From Megaleporinus macrocephalus (lineage: Eukaryota; Chordata; Actinopteri; Characiformes; Anostomidae), in NCBI GenBank assembly GCA_021613375.1, contig CM038725.1, positions 16,422,675-16,486,674 of the forward strand: a stretch of DNA of 64,000 bases. Reading direction: 5' to 3'. Under the pieces are notes generated by a model. It was not told the origin of the DNA. It saw nothing but the letters and a program-made list of their open reading frames with translations, and ran no database searches. Of this stretch, positions 45,460 to 57,904 are shown one piece after another. A program made the position numbers and the translations under genes. Every line of letters starts with the position of its first letter. The first letter of the stretch is position 1.

Positions 45460-47755
45460 GTTTTGTTTTTTTAGTATTGTTTTTAGCATTGTATAATAAT
45501 TGTATAATATTATTATTAGTAGTAGTATTGTTTTTGGTTGTGTGTATTTATCAGGTCAACTTACCATGTGGGTGCAATTTGTAGTTTTACAATAACAGAC
45601 TGTAGTTTATCTGTAGTATAGAGACTAACTGCATCTAACAGCATCATTGTTTGCTCTGGATGTTATATAAGCTAAGGATGTGACCCAACAGCCTGGCAAG
45701 GCACGACAGTTTCGGCAGGGGAAGGTCCAGTTTCAGGCCATAGTAAGTAGGCTCGATGTCAGGTTCCACTTCTTGAGGGCTTCAGTGGAAGCTCTCTGTG
45801 ATGTCCACTGTGGGCATTATTATGTTGCAAAGTATTTTTTCCAGACAGGAATTTTTTTATTTGCACAGCAAAACACTTTTTTTTATTAAATATTCAAACA
45901 GTATTAATACAGTAAGTAGTGCTTTTACATATTTCAGTGTGTTTATTTAACCCTTTCCAGACTTTTTCTTGTGGAACCCAGTATTATTTACAGTTCTCAT
46001 CTAACAACTGTCTTAACTACTCAGTACTTTATTAAGCTAAATCAATTTAATAAGCTAAAGGAATTTAATAAATTCAATAAATTTAATGACTGAGGCGTTC
46101 AAGGGAAAATCTGGAACACAATGTGTTCTTCAAACTGGTGGATATTATCTACTTCTTTCAAAATAAGATATTCATGCTACTTTGTATTTTATTTATGCTT
46201 ATTTATATATTTTCTAATGGTATCTGGTGTTCTTACTGGTGCAAATACACTTATTGATAAACTAAGATAACGAGATTTAAACAATAAGCTGATTTTTGCA
46301 CAGTAGTGTACATCTCACTCTAACAAAATGCAAGTATTTACAAGCTGTTTATCATGAAATACCAGACATGTGTCAGTAAAGCATTTGAGGCTAACTACAA
46401 TCTGGCCTTAGTGCAAGATGTAAGGTATCGTGTGACTTTAAGAGGCCAGAGCAGATCAATTCAATCCTCAGCCTGTTTCTAATGATAGTAGGCAGAAGGT
46501 GGCAGCATTTCTCTGTCTATAAATGCCCCACTTACACTCAATCAGTGCCTCTTTGACCACATTCTTCTCGATTAGTCTCTTAAACGAGCATTAGTGTGTT
46601 TGGTTGTGGACACAGCTGAAAAGTGTTTTAAATAGGTTCTGTTGCGGAGCCAATATTGCAATAACATTTAAAGAACAATACATTGTGTAGTTGTACCCAT
46701 CCGTATGTCAGCCTAGTCCTGAATACCACACATTAAACATTCTCCTAGAGAAAGTTCTGTTTTGCTTTGCTTAGTTTAAGGTCCAGTCTGTGAGCTAAAG
46801 CAGACGGAGACCCCCCACACATCTCTCATCCACTTCATGACAAGGGGCCCGTTTCATCTTTAAGCTCGCCTCATGATTCATACAGAAATGAGGCGAGAGA
46901 AAGTGCTGAGGCAGCAACCTGACAAGGTAGCGAGAGGCTGTATGAAATACGAAGGCAAACTTGCTTTTTTGGCAAGCCATCAAAGGAGGAACAGAGCTAA
47001 CGAGCAGCGACGTGTCTTCAGAAGGATGGTTCATCAATTATGTAGGACGATAATTTTAATAAAATAAACAAAACCAACACAGTAATAAAAATGAGGAATC
47101 GTGAAGGATTTTGTAGGAAACAGACATATGTTAAGATATGAGGCTCTACTGCAAGCCCAGCTACAATGAACCTGCTAACCTAAAGATATCTGCAGCAGTT
47201 ACTGAGGTGAGTACAGTTACATGTACTCAGGGGAGTAGCTTGAGGCCCCTGAACCAGTAGCACCTAAGTATTTAATTTCAGAATTGACTCTCTATTTATT
47301 TAATGGCTGTTCTGACTGGAAATTAAACACATGAAAGGTGGTCTCTGACTTTAGCACAGTATTGTGTTTTGTTGTCTTTTATTTATTACATTGTTTCTTT
47401 TGGTTCATTGTTTCTTTTCCAACATTTCATCATTTCTTAAAAGAATTTAGCATAAATCAATCGTTCTATTCTTGCGTACAAATAATTATGACTGGGGTCT
47501 GGGCCCTACAAGTAGGGAGTTGCTTGAGGCCCTCATTGTTCAGAAATATATCTGCAAGCTTACTTTTATACTTCACATTTGAATGTTGTCATTGTCAGAA
47601 CAAAACCATTTAATTGTTTTCATTCAAATAATTTGAAAACATCAGCTATAAGTGTATATTAATTTTAGAATGAACATTTGGCAGATGTAAGAACAACATT
47701 CTATTTACGTAGTTAGGTCGAGGTAGTGTTTTAAGAGTCTGGCCTGACAATTCTT
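45460..47755. other. Non-coding; short fragment of the GGTCAGGACCC family near 45580
   Basis: TTGTAGTTTTACAATAACAG and ACTGTAGTTTATCTGTAGT (45578-45620) resemble the left part of the dispersed repeat at 8255. Otherwise nothing recognised. ORFs on both strands near 46795-47067 overlap one another and carry no motif. Confidence 0.35.
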
Positions 47756-47775
47756 ATTGGTATAGCATATATGGG

Positions 47776-47856
47776 GTTGTTGCCCAGATGGGGTATTGAA
47801 CCCCAGTCTATAGCATGGAAGGCAGCAGTGTAAACCATTACACTACACCAACCTCC
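47776..47856 (-). mobile_element. tRNA-derived SINE head
   Basis: Minus strand: GGAGGTTGGTGTAGTGTAAT carries an A-box-like TGGTGTAGTG, and CTGGGGTTCAATACCCCATC carries a perfect B box (GGTTCAATACC). No proper acceptor stem pairs, so it is a SINE head or tRNA pseudogene rather than a tRNA. Confidence 0.65.
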
Positions 47857-47869
47857 AATAGAAATACCA

Positions 47870-48840
47870 ATAGAAATAGTAATGGTCCAGAATTATTAAG
47901 TCACCTCTCTTTAAATGACCTACCATTGACACTTATCACTTGAAAGTAGTAACCCAATAACTGCAGAAAATCAGATTTTGTCAGTAAATTGTTTAATGGG
48001 GTTACATGCACTTGGGAAAACTTCGGATCTATAACAAGTTAGACAGCAATCAGATCTGCACAGCAACCAGCCAATCAGCTCACAGAATAAGATGTGACAT
48101 AATGTAAAACTCAAACTTCATGCTTCATCTTTTGCTCTTTAGACAAGTCACTTTAGCCAAAAATATAAACATACATCATCTAGACTAATATTTACATCCT
48201 TCTTTTCGTCAAGCATGTAACTGATTTCAGTACCACTCCAAAAGTGTTTTGGAGCCCATAGCAATTGCTGTGCTAAACACTGCTTGTTTATTTTCAGTAC
48301 ATGCACATGACTACTTAAATAATTAGAAAATCACAGAAATCCCATTATAATTTGATTACTAAGTGTAAAACATACCCACTGTTTTTCTTTACTATTTTGG
48401 AGATTTAAGGTTTTGTCCTCACAGTAAAAACTCACTTAAACAAAGAAGTCGTTTTCTTTAAGAGTCTATATATAAATATATATAATAAGTAAAATCTACT
48501 TCTAACTGAGTTGTGATTTTATTGAATGAACGATATTTTATCTTGTGGATGTACGCGGGGGATGCAGTGAGGATTTCAGGCTATTATATTCACAGGATCT
48601 GACTGTAATCGTAGTTATTGCACAAGTACTATGCCCTAACATGTCACTGCATTGCACTAAAACTGGAACTGCAAACATCACAATAAGGTCTTCTCATGAA
48701 GATCGGATACGCTCCGAGTCTATGGCGCCGCTCTCATAACTTGCAGCTTAGTGGGATTGTCAGTTTTGAGGCTTGGAAGGAAAGGAAAGAGAGAGGATTA
48801 TCAAGAGCATTTTTCACAAGTCCCACCATGCAGTGAATTT
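47870..48840. other. Non-coding; 48545-48740 is complex and may be conserved
   Basis: The block 48545-48740 contains several CpGs and balanced composition, without a protein motif. The rest is AT-rich. Confidence 0.3.
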
Positions 48841-48846
48841 AATTAC

Positions 48847-49006
48847 TGTACTAGTAAGCCAGTCCTCAAACCTTTTTCATCGTCAAGGCTCGGCCTGGTT
48901 TATCTGGTATGTAATCATATTGTCATGAATGACACCAGGATCCATAAATCATACTACTGCCTGTGCTTTTTGGTAGATTGCTGAAATGAAACTAAAGTCG
49001 TGATAT
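48847..49006 (+). repeat. Duplicated non-coding block, copy 1
   Basis: TGTACTAGTAAGCCAGTCCT, AATCATATTGTCATGAATGA, CCATAAATCATACTACTGCC and GTAGATTGCTGAAATGAAAC all recur in the same order at 51257-51405, with only scattered differences and two small indels. Confidence 0.85.
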
Positions 49007-49759
49007 TTAAACGTCTCAGAAAAGCTCCTCATATGAGAGTCAGTGACTGATGATCTGTTGATGATATTTGGTTTGTAGCTGGTTTTGATTTTGGTTGCGG
49101 TTCTCCAAAAGGCCCATTTCCTGGAGTTTTCTGGTATTTTATTTCTTACCCTGAGGTCCACCCGTAACATTAGTGTGGTCTTATGTCCTTTTTCACCCTC
49201 TCTGCTAAAGCTCTCTCTATAACTACAGTGGAAATGAGTGGGGCCAAGACTAAAGTAGGCAGAATAGGCTAATAAATGTAAATGCATAGGTAGATTAATT
49301 ATATACTCTACCAACTCTCACGCTGTGCAGACATTTTTAAGCAGTGACTGGAAAACAAACCTACCTGCTTAGAACAAATAGAAAAAACAGGCAACCAATC
49401 CATTTAAGTCATATCATGGCACATTGAGAAGTACTTTAGAAAGCTGGAGCCTTTGTGTCCTCTTGCATTCTAAGATCAATTGGACTACTCCATCCCACCC
49501 ACATAACCCATATAAAGTTTATCAGTTCAGCTACTGCTGCACTCTTTCTATTAAAAGTGTGTCTGCTTATATTAAAGACTCTCTTTTATCATTTATATGT
49601 GCCAACTTATGTTTCTACAATGTCTAAAATAAGGTGTATAGACTTACAGCATCAATATGTAAAAGTTTTACCCTAAAATAACAACTTCAAAATATTTTGA
49701 TTTTGACGACTTATGATTAGAATTGCATCTCCAGGCCTGGAATGGCTGCTATAGCAGAA

Positions 49760-50162
49760 TGTAACGTCTGCAAGAAAGACTCCACGAGTAGAGGAATGTA
49801 ATGATGTTTAAACTTCAATAAGTGTACAATTGAAAGGTTAGTTATTGCAAGTCATGAAGTCTTTGGCATAGGCCCAGTCCTAAGCCCAAGTCTTTAAGCA
49901 ACACAGACCCTCGCAGATGCTGCTGTATATGGACAGCAGGGGCAAGGCTGCCTCCCTGGACAGCAGGACCGGGACCCAACTGGTGGTGGTGGGGAGGAGC
50001 AAAGAGGGAGCGTAGGTTGAATCCTTTTAAAGACAGGTGGCAGACTGCGATTGGTTGGAGTAATGAATGAAAGCATGACGTAACACTGGAGTCTACCTGG
50101 CAGAACTTTCACTAAAGCTTTCATTTCAGAGAAGCAAAGCCTCTCATGAGGGCTGCATAACA
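49760..50162 (-). repeat. LTR-like dispersed repeat, most complete copy
   Basis: On the minus strand it runs from TGTTATGCAGCCCTCATGAG to TCTTGCAGACGTTACA, i.e. TG...CA ends. It contains CACCTGTCTTTAAAAGGATT (TATA-like), the CAGCATCTGCGAGGGTCTG block and the CTCTACTCGTGGAGTC end shared with the copies at 21850 and 59000. About 403 bp is a normal LTR size. Flanking 5-bp target duplications are not visible, so solo-LTR status is unproven. Confidence 0.65.
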
Positions 50163-50241
50163 CTTTTAAGGACCCCCATCACACACCTACAATTTCAGCC
50201 AGCTATAAGAAGAAGCTAGCTCAGTAGTCCCAGCATAGACA

Positions 50242-50640
50242 TCATGGCAGATGCTGTGAAGAGATGGAAGAAGACATTGTCGGAGGTAGCAAGAAAGAGA
50301 AAAAGGGAGAGTGACTGAGAGAGAGACAAGAGCTAAAAGACATAAAAGGATGCAAGACAGTCTTACAGCCAATGGGTAAACAGCAAACATCCGACAGCAG
50401 TGTGTATATGCCCGCCAATGTTATTTTCAAAAGAATGCAACGTAGGCTGATGGCTTATCCATGTCATTCCTGTCTCACTAAGTTTGGTAGTATTTCAAGA
50501 TACCGTTTCAGGCTAGCATGCAAAGAAATATGTTTATCTTACGGCAAATGTTTTGGTCAGTCTTTGTCCATCTCAGACCCAATAAGCCCTGAAAGGGGAT
50601 CAAAATTCAGCCTTCAGGAATCAGAAGACCCTCAGTGTTG
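50242..50640 (+). other. Short open frames of unknown nature
   Basis: An ATG at 50244 opens MADAVKRWKKTLSEVARKRK, then RESD and a stop: 24 lysine/arginine-rich residues. Another ATG at 50372 opens 89 codons beginning MGKQQTSDSSVYMPANVIFK. Neither resembles a family I know, and no splice frame joins them. They lie between two retroelement-like repeats and are probably remnants or chance. Confidence 0.2.
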
Positions 50641-51075
50641 ACTTTAAGTTTATTAACACTTACAGGAACATATGGTACAGCTCAGATGTTAGCTGTCACA
50701 AAGCAGTCTTAATCACTTACATGTAGAAGTATACATGGGCACAGCTTAGGTCATTGGTCTGTTGCCAGTTCAGTCTCTTAAAGTCCAGTCTAGTCCATCT
50801 CTGACTCTCTGAGTCTAACTGACTAACTCCAGTCTAACATGGTTCAAGTAGAAGTCAGAAAAAGGTCAAATGGGGAGAGGGGTAAATGTAGGGAAGACAA
50901 GGAGTTTAAGGAGGGGCTATAGGGGAATAAAGATGGGACCAAATGGAGATAAAGAGTAGATGGGTGGGGTGACTGGTATCACCTTAAAGGGAGGAGACAA
51001 AGGGTCATTTCAATACAAACAAAGGAGTGGGGGTGACCAACTCTCTGCAGAGAGCAGGTTGTATTAGATGGTCAT
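50640..51075 (-). repeat. Retroelement-like repeat with polyadenylation-like end
   Basis: On the minus strand it ends TAAGTGTTAATAAACTTAAA then GTCAACACTGAG, an AATAAA-type signal near an LTR-like end. The body is rich in CCTCTCCCC and GACTGGACTTTAAGAGACTG words. Extent uncertain. No partner copy in the window. Confidence 0.35.
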
Positions 51076-51256
51076 CAAAGTTCATTTGGTAAGTCTCCAC
51101 AAATACAAGGTACATAAAGTACAAATTAAAGTACATTTTTTTTCTTTTAAAGGTCACAGCCTTCCTTAATTAAATCCACTCATTTTATGTAAGTACCCAT
51201 AACCTGTATGTGAAGAGGAGTCAGATTCTGTATTCTTCAGCATGCATGTGTACAGC

Positions 51257-51405
51257 TGTACTAGTAAGCCAGTCCTCACACCTTTTTCCTTCATCAAGGC
51301 TCAACCTGGTTTATCTTGTAATCATATTGTCATGAATGACACCAGAATCCATAAATCATACTATTGCTTGTAGATTGCTGAAATGAAACTATAATCATGT
51401 GATAT
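51257..51405 (+). repeat. Duplicated non-coding block, copy 2
   Basis: Partner of 48847-49006, 2.4 kb away in the same orientation. A weaker internal repeat links 51190-51256 with 51450-51540 (TACCCATA-CCTG ... GAGTCAGA ... GTACAGCTGT). Confidence 0.85.
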
Positions 51406-51896
51406 TGTTTTACGACAAATTCCCACCCCTGGCAACAGATTGCACTCACAGTTTTGCTTATTTACCCATAGCCTGCAGGAAGTCGGAGTCAGAATCCCTC
51501 AGCTCATTTACAAATGCACACGTACAGCTGTCCATGAGGGGGGCTCAAAGAGCGATTTACAACAGTGCTGTAAAGGTGAAATACACTCTGCAACTGATGC
51601 GGGATCCCTAGAGTAAGAGTACCACCTCTCACATAAGGCTGCTTTAAGGTTAATTTTTCAAACTCAGGAACCATTTAGTGCTACACATATACGACAGTAT
51701 CAGTGTCTGGTTTTGTGTGCATTTGTATGCCTCAGTATATACGCCTGTGCAATAGTGACTGCACTGAGATTACATTCTAGATTTGGATACACTGAGGTGA
51801 GGCCAGTTATTTAGCTCAGACACGAGGATAGTGGAGTCGCAATACAAGGAAGATGGTTGCCTAACATGGTGGGAGATAATCAGCTCCCTAGAGCGG

Positions 51897-51897
<1 letters not shown>

Positions 51898-51935
<38 letters not shown>
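51898..51935 (+). repeat. (AC)n microsatellite
   Basis: About 18 AC units. Confidence 0.95.
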
Positions 51936-51937
<2 letters not shown>

Positions 51938-51939
51938 AG

Positions 51940-52900
51940 AGACAGGATCTGTCAGAGTGCATCAGTGTTTTAGCACGTATCAAGACACAACTCTTTTCTC
52001 TATTTTCACTCTTTTTTCCCCAAGCCCCTTTTAAAAATTTCAGTGCTGGTCTCTTACTTGATCTTACTTATTCCTCTCTTGGTAAGTAGAAAGCATCCCC
52101 TGTATATTGAATATCAGACAGAAGGCTGATAGTCTGGTGGTGACATCTATAGGTTCACTAAAACAATACAGTTACTATTAGCATTCCTAGCCAATTTGGT
52201 ATGAGTTACCAACAGTGTGAAAAGATCTGTTGTAAAAGCTAATTTACTGGTTATTGTTGGCCTGTGGTTGGTTTTCATATCACTGTTGTCGTATTGTGGT
52301 TTATCCTATTCATACTTTGCCCACAAATGAGCTCAAATGTGTTGGACAAGCTTTACAGATTAACACTGGCAATAACAGCTGATGTGACGTAATGAGAAAC
52401 TAGTAGTGCATAAGTTTTAGTCCAAACACATAAATGACTGGAATCAAACTGCCACATTAGGTATGTTTCCATCAACTCATATCGTGAATTAATGCAATAA
52501 ACCAAAAATGTATGCAGAATTTGATTCATGGCATTTGGCATTGTTTCACATTTAATTTAATTTCTTAATTTTTTCTGACTTTCCCATAAACTATAACTAT
52601 AACTAAAAAATATAGTTTAGAGTCTCGTCTGGACTTCTCTCTCTGTAAGAGCTGAAAAGTGTCAGCATCTCATTTTAATAATGCTCATGTCTTCTCCTCA
52701 GTCTAGCCGTATCTCTCCACCATGCTGTTTAGGAGTGTTTGTTGTGAGGGAAATCTGGATGGGTAAATGGGTGATTTTCCTGTAAATATATATATATATA
52801 TTTCCAAAGTTTCAGTCACATTTCTCATTGTTCAGAGCTTATGAATACTATTGGGCTTCCAGGAACTTCTACAGCTTTAAGCTATTGTTTTAGCTACTCC
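51940..52900. other. Non-coding, nothing recognised
   Basis: AT-rich sequence with a short (TA)n near 52786-52800. Confidence 0.4.
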
Positions 52901-52909
52901 AAATCTACT

Positions 52910-53095
52910 CAGCCAGCACTGGACATCAGAAAGACATTAAACTGTAATGCTGGACAGACATTGAGCTTTAGTTAAAAATGATAGAAATCAGAAACCAGCA
53001 CTGCATCAAGCTTCAATGCTAGACAAATGTTGAATTTGGTTGACATCGAAACCCAACATTGGACAGACGTTGAAGTTAACTGGAAATCAATAACA
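52910..53095 (+). repeat. Degenerate tandem repeat, CTGGACAGACATTGA theme
   Basis: CTGGACATCAGAAAGACATT, GCTGGACAGACATTGAGCTT, GCTAGACAAATGTTGAATTT and CATTGGACAGACGTTGAAGT recur at intervals of roughly 35-70 bp, with GGTTGACATC words between. Related words recur at 53870-53960. Confidence 0.7.
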
Positions 53096-53169
53096 GATAT
53101 CTATCAAAAACAAGGCTAGACAGCATGCCCAAAAGTCAGACAGGAATTGTGGGTAGCTGTAGCTGCTGT

Positions 53170-53395
53170 GCCCAGTGAGGATTTGGGTGCTGTGTTCAAG
53201 AGCGCTCCAACCATGGACAGTAAGAATCAGGGACTGGACTGACAGCCCTGCAGGAAGTGTAAAACCCACTTTACCACCTGAACCATGTCTGCCCCGATAG
53301 TAAATAAATCAGAGAAAGAAGGAATTGGGGATTGAAATGGCAACCCTGCAAGTAATAGACAACCCACTCTACCACCTGAACAATGACTGCCCTAA
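53170..53395 (-). mobile_element. Two tandem tRNA-derived SINE heads
   Basis: Minus strand: GGGCAGTCATTGTTCAGGTG, GTAGAGTGGGTTG and GGTTGCCATTTCAATCCCC (53392-53325) form A- and B-box-like parts. The same head follows about 108 bp on as GGGGCAGACATGGTTCAGGT, GTAAAGTGGG and CAGTCCAGTCCCTGATTC (53290-53220). A head-to-tail dimer or two nested copies. Confidence 0.7.
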
Positions 53396-54150
53396 TAGTG
53401 AATAAGCCACAGAGGAACCACTTAGTCAGACACACCATCACACTGATTAACATGCCAAATTTCAAAAAGTTAACAGTAGTAGTAATTAAATCTAATGAAA
53501 GCATTTATTTTAAAAAAAATTATCTGTAGTTTGGCTGCCTGTCCACATGAGCACAAGGTGACTGGAAACAGAGGTTTTTGAGAACGCTCTCTAGGATGGA
53601 CATTCTTAAGACCCAGTTTTTGGTGTTTTCATGTGGACAACTGACATTGGACTCTAATTTGTTTGAAGTTAGACCTGCTATGTGCAAGTAATGTTAACAT
53701 CCTAGTGAAGAGCTCATTCCCATTACAATAAATGCACTGAGACCAACTTGATAGAATATATTACACCTGCATGAAGCAGAAAACACCACTGTATATGGAT
53801 ATCAGTCTGAACATCATTTTAAAGCAACAAAATATCATCAACTAATGATATTAGAAAGTCACACTGACGTCAACATTAAGATTATGTTTACCAGACATTG
53901 GGTTTTGGTTAACATACCGCACACCTACATGTCAATACTGTTGCATCCTATTACCAGCTTATTCAGCCATGAACGTGTGGGAGGTGTGACTATGTAGAGT
54001 GGTGAGCATCGAGCAACATGGATAGTGCAGCTGTAAGATAGACACAAACAATATAAGCTTAAAGATGTGCAAATGTGTGCTATTCTATTTTGGGCTATGG
54101 GGCTGTTAGTGGGGCAGTGCTGCAGAGTTAGTGCCTACTGTCAAATAAAG

Positions 54151-54711
54151 TTGTATGGCAGAGGTGTCAAGTAACAAAGTACAAATACTTCATTTTCGTT
54201 ATTTAAGTAGAAAATTTGGTTATTCATACTTTACTGGAGTAATTATTTTTCAGATGACTTTTTACTTCTACTCCTTACCTTTACACTCCATTATCTGTAC
54301 TTTCTACTCTTTACATTTTAAAAATAGCCTCGTTACTCCTGTTTCATTTTCGGCTTGTTTTCATTCATGCACATTCACATTCCAGTAAAGGTTATTGATA
54401 ACATGCCTTTGAAGTTTGACTTTTTGCACCATTACAATACTTATAGGCAACTAGTCATCATAATAGGAATATTTTTTGGGGGGAGGGGGCTAGGCCACTA
54501 GACCCCTGTGATGCGGCCTAAGCTTTTGTACTTAATGGCATTTTCTCCCTTACATTTCTTACATTATTTATACTTTAAGTAGTTTTGAAACCTTTACTGG
54601 AGTAAAAAGCTTGAGTTGATACTTCAACTTCTACAGAAGTTTTTTAACCCTAGTATCTATACTTCTACCTGAGTAATAAATGTGAATACTTCTGACACCT
54701 TTGTTGTATGG
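54151..54711. mobile_element. Complete non-autonomous hAT-type element with 8-bp target duplication
   Basis: The element spans 54159-54703 (545 bp). The ends CAGAGGTGTCAAGTAACAAA and TGAATACTTCTGACACCTTTG are inverted repeats (CARAGGTGTCA). TTGTATGG stands immediately before (54151-54158) and immediately after (54704-54711). An exact 8-bp duplication is the hAT mark. The inside is rich in ACTTTACTGGAGTAA, TACTTCTACTCCTTAC and related words and has no transposase. Confidence 0.92.
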
Positions 54712-55555
54712 ATATTGATAGCCTGCCAATTATCCTGGCTGTTCACTGAAACTAAGTGGTGGTATCTGGGCTGCTGTGTTCAGTTAAAGAGCTTTTGTCT
54801 AAAACATTATTTGCTGTGTCCTTTACGCCAACGCCACAATAGGGAATGGCAATATAACATTGCCATGTGACATTTGAGACATGATAGATTTTGGTTCTTA
54901 AAATCACAGCTTAAAACCCACAAACTCAGCTATCATCAGTATTGTACGTCAACGTGACCTTCGCATTATACGTTGTCCTGTTTGGTCACCCAACGTTACA
55001 ACCAACAGCCAACAAGATATCAACATCTGTCTATGTTGGTGGCCAGCTCGATAGCCAGGCTGTAAATGATGACATCAGAAACTTGACTACTTTGCCTATA
55101 TTTGCTAATATTAGCACAGTTACACAGAAAACTACATCTAAACGTAATTTGACCTGCCACATGCAAAATTAGTGTGATTTAATTTGAATCCGAATGGAGT
55201 GTAATGCTGCAATTTCTATTAGACTGAATGTGATTTTTGCCAGCATTCTGTAAAACGTGTTCAATGTTGTAATGGTAACCATAAAAGAATGCATTTGTGG
55301 GTGGATCATTGGTCAGATTCTCAGCATGCAACTTCAATCACGTTACATGAAGCATGAAAGGCAAGAGAGTTTACTGACTCTCTTGATCACTTCATTAATC
55401 TGTTGGGTATAACTTCCACCACAACACTGAACCTATTTTTACAAGGGTATTATATTCCCTTCAGATCCTGATTATTGACTGCCACTGGTGCATACCATCC
55501 CGCTGAGTTGTATGATTCATTGACTGAATGCAAACTGCTTTACAGTTAATGTTGC
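54712..55555. other. Non-coding, nothing firmly recognised
   Basis: Words such as ACGTCAACGTGACC and CAACGTTACAACCAAC near 54940-55010 echo the degenerate tandem theme at 52910. No gene. Confidence 0.35.
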
Positions 55556-55559
55556 ATTT

Positions 55560-55870
55560 CAGAGAGACTGTTAAGACGCAGGATCAGGCAGAAGTCAGGC
55601 ATCCATTCTGTTTAGTAATCCTGATCTCTGTATTGGGTTACTCAGCCGAGACACCGAGATCCGTACAGTACACCAGGCCCCTCTCCTGCATTCCATGAAG
55701 CCATTATACATGACTGCACCAACCACAGTGAGCTATACAGCGGTGAACCGCATTCAGTATAGGCAAATGCGTAATGCATTTAGGAACTGAAGGCTCCTTA
55801 TAAATGATCATTAAAAATGGCAAGTGAGTCAGGCCCAGCCTCCATTATGTTTAATGATTATTATTATAAA
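55560..55870. promoter_or_regulatory. Candidate conserved non-coding region
   Basis: Complex repeat-free sequence containing ACTCAGCCGAGACACCGAGA, CAAATGCGTAATGCATTTAG and CCATTATGTTTAATGATTAT. ORF-free, with CpG-containing words rare in the surrounding DNA. Impression only. Confidence 0.28.
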
Positions 55871-57760
55871 ATAGGTCTGTTACTTGGCTTACCACTGCAC
55901 AATGTATTGTGAAATAAGACCTGGAGATTCTAAGTTATTTGTTGTGGTAATAGGAAAACGCAGGTCGGCAAATGCTTGGGGGAAAAAATGCTTACCACAG
56001 TGAAAACTCTCTATCATCAGAGATGTAATAGAAGGTTAGATATTTGCCCTTTTTGAATCAGTATTTCAGGATAAACCCATCATTTTGGGATGAAAATTGC
56101 AAAATATGAAGCAGAAAACATGGTTCCACTCTTGTTAATGTGAAAATGACACAGCTACGGGCAAAGTTCTGGACCAAAATCACTGGACGCCATAACCAAC
56201 CACATCCTTCATTCCGTCTCTGAAATATACATACGGACCGCAGGCAAGACTTCCACAGCATCAGGGGTTCGGAAAAGCTCTGCTTAAGGCTAGCACCACA
56301 ATACTTGTAGCACAATGAAGGTGCTAAAAAATGTATAGTGTGTGAAAGACCCATATGACCTAGTTAAGAAGTCATTGTGAAGTACATTTGAAGGTAGACT
56401 TTGAAGTTGGATAATCATTCTCCTAAAGTTTTATGCTGACATCCATAAATTAGTGAGTTCTGCCAGAGTCAATCATGTCTACAAAAGTTACAAAAAACGC
56501 AAAGGAAAACCATTTAGGACCATTAACAAGACAGTGTGAAGGAAAATATGGGCAGTAATAATGCACCATAATTCTGTCTAATGTTGTCTCTGAGACATAC
56601 TTCTGTTTAGTGTAAGAGTAAAGTCACAGACAGATACTTGGCCTAAGCTCTAAAGACTTTTGTGGGCAGAAGAAACAAACAATAAAACAAGTTTCCACCT
56701 CAGAAGGACAACATAATAGCAGAGAAAAGAAAGTTTCCACCACTGAACTCTTCCACTGAACTGGCTTCCATACCTGGGAACCTTCCTAGACCTGACCTGT
56801 GCTTACACCAGTGTGTGAAACACCCCCTGGAATCGGCTCTTTTGTATGTAGGTTGTATGTGATCTTCTATACATTACTGATATCTTACACATCTTCACAT
56901 TTCTTCAGTTCGAGACACTCTTTAGGGAAACAAGTTTTCAGATTCACAAGTAAGCTACATACAGTATCCCAGTCATAAGCTATGAAAGACCAACTGGGTG
57001 AACCAGTTTGCTATAGCGTCACCCTAAGGCAGGCCAGTGCTGCAACTCTAGTTAGTTAAGAATGTAAAAGAATTTATAATTGAATGTCTATTTTAGTCCA
57101 CCAGACAGCGTAACATCATACGTTTATTTTCAGAGACCCCCCAGAATTGTAATTTTAAGAAATTTAGAGAGTCCAAAAGGTTAATTAGAGGGTCTCTTGC
57201 TTTATTTGAAAATTATTTAATTAACCTATAATTAGGTTTCAATTAAAAATATATATTAGCTAAATGCTTACCGTGCTTGCAAGGTTTTCATGAATGCCTG
57301 AAATAAAGGAAGGACTTTTTCATGAAAGCCCATGACATGATCTGCCAGTCCCTTGTGAATGAACCATGTTGGTAATGGCCTAGTATGGACCATTATGGAT
57401 TTTTATTTTATTCTTTAGTCATGTTTGATTAAGAAAAAAACAAAAGTGTTTTGTTCTTCCACTAGCATCTATGCCTATGACCCAAACATCTTACTCTAAA
57501 ACATCAAAAGGCTCATTGGGGGTAAAAATGTTTCAACAAACCATTTTTGGTTTCATTTGACACATTTATTTTTAATGAGTGTCAAGCCTGTAGGTCATCA
57601 TGGTGTTTTGTCAGAATCACTTAAATTCACCAATTATGTTACACATAAAGTATTGCATTAATGAAAAACAACTCATTGGTTAGCTTCTTATAATGAAATC
57701 TCCCACATGACCCTCCAGCCTCTAGGCAATTTCCAGGGGAATAAGCTATATTGTCTATAG
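55870..57760. other. Non-coding, nothing recognised
   Basis: No splice-compatible exon chain or bounded repeat. The 98-codon minus-strand frame at 56058-56354 has no recognisable domain. Confidence 0.35.
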
Positions 57761-57765
57761 CAGTG

Positions 57766-57903
57766 GTTTACAGTCTTAGTCCTAAAGAACCCCCAACCCT
57801 ATACATTGTGTTTTCCTGCCAAAACACTAAGTCAGGAATGGTTTATTAAATATCAAATTAGTTGGATCAGTTGTGTTGGGAGCAGTGGTGGGAACCGCTG
57901 GTC
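57766..57903. mobile_element. Short TIR element (MITE-like)
   Basis: Left GCAGTGGTTTACAGTCTTAG with AGTCCTAAAGAACCCCC; right GTTGGGAGCAGTGGTGGGAA with CCGCTG, whose complement begins CAGCGGTTCCCACC. The inside has GTTGGATCAGTTGTGTTGGG. It resembles a common fish element built on GCAGTGGTTCTCAACC-type ends, as far as I remember. Confidence 0.5.
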
Positions 57904-57904
57904 T

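Noticed and set aside
49894..50163. 89-codon minus-strand ORF
   Set aside because: It lies wholly within the LTR-like repeat, and the other copies of that repeat do not keep the frame.
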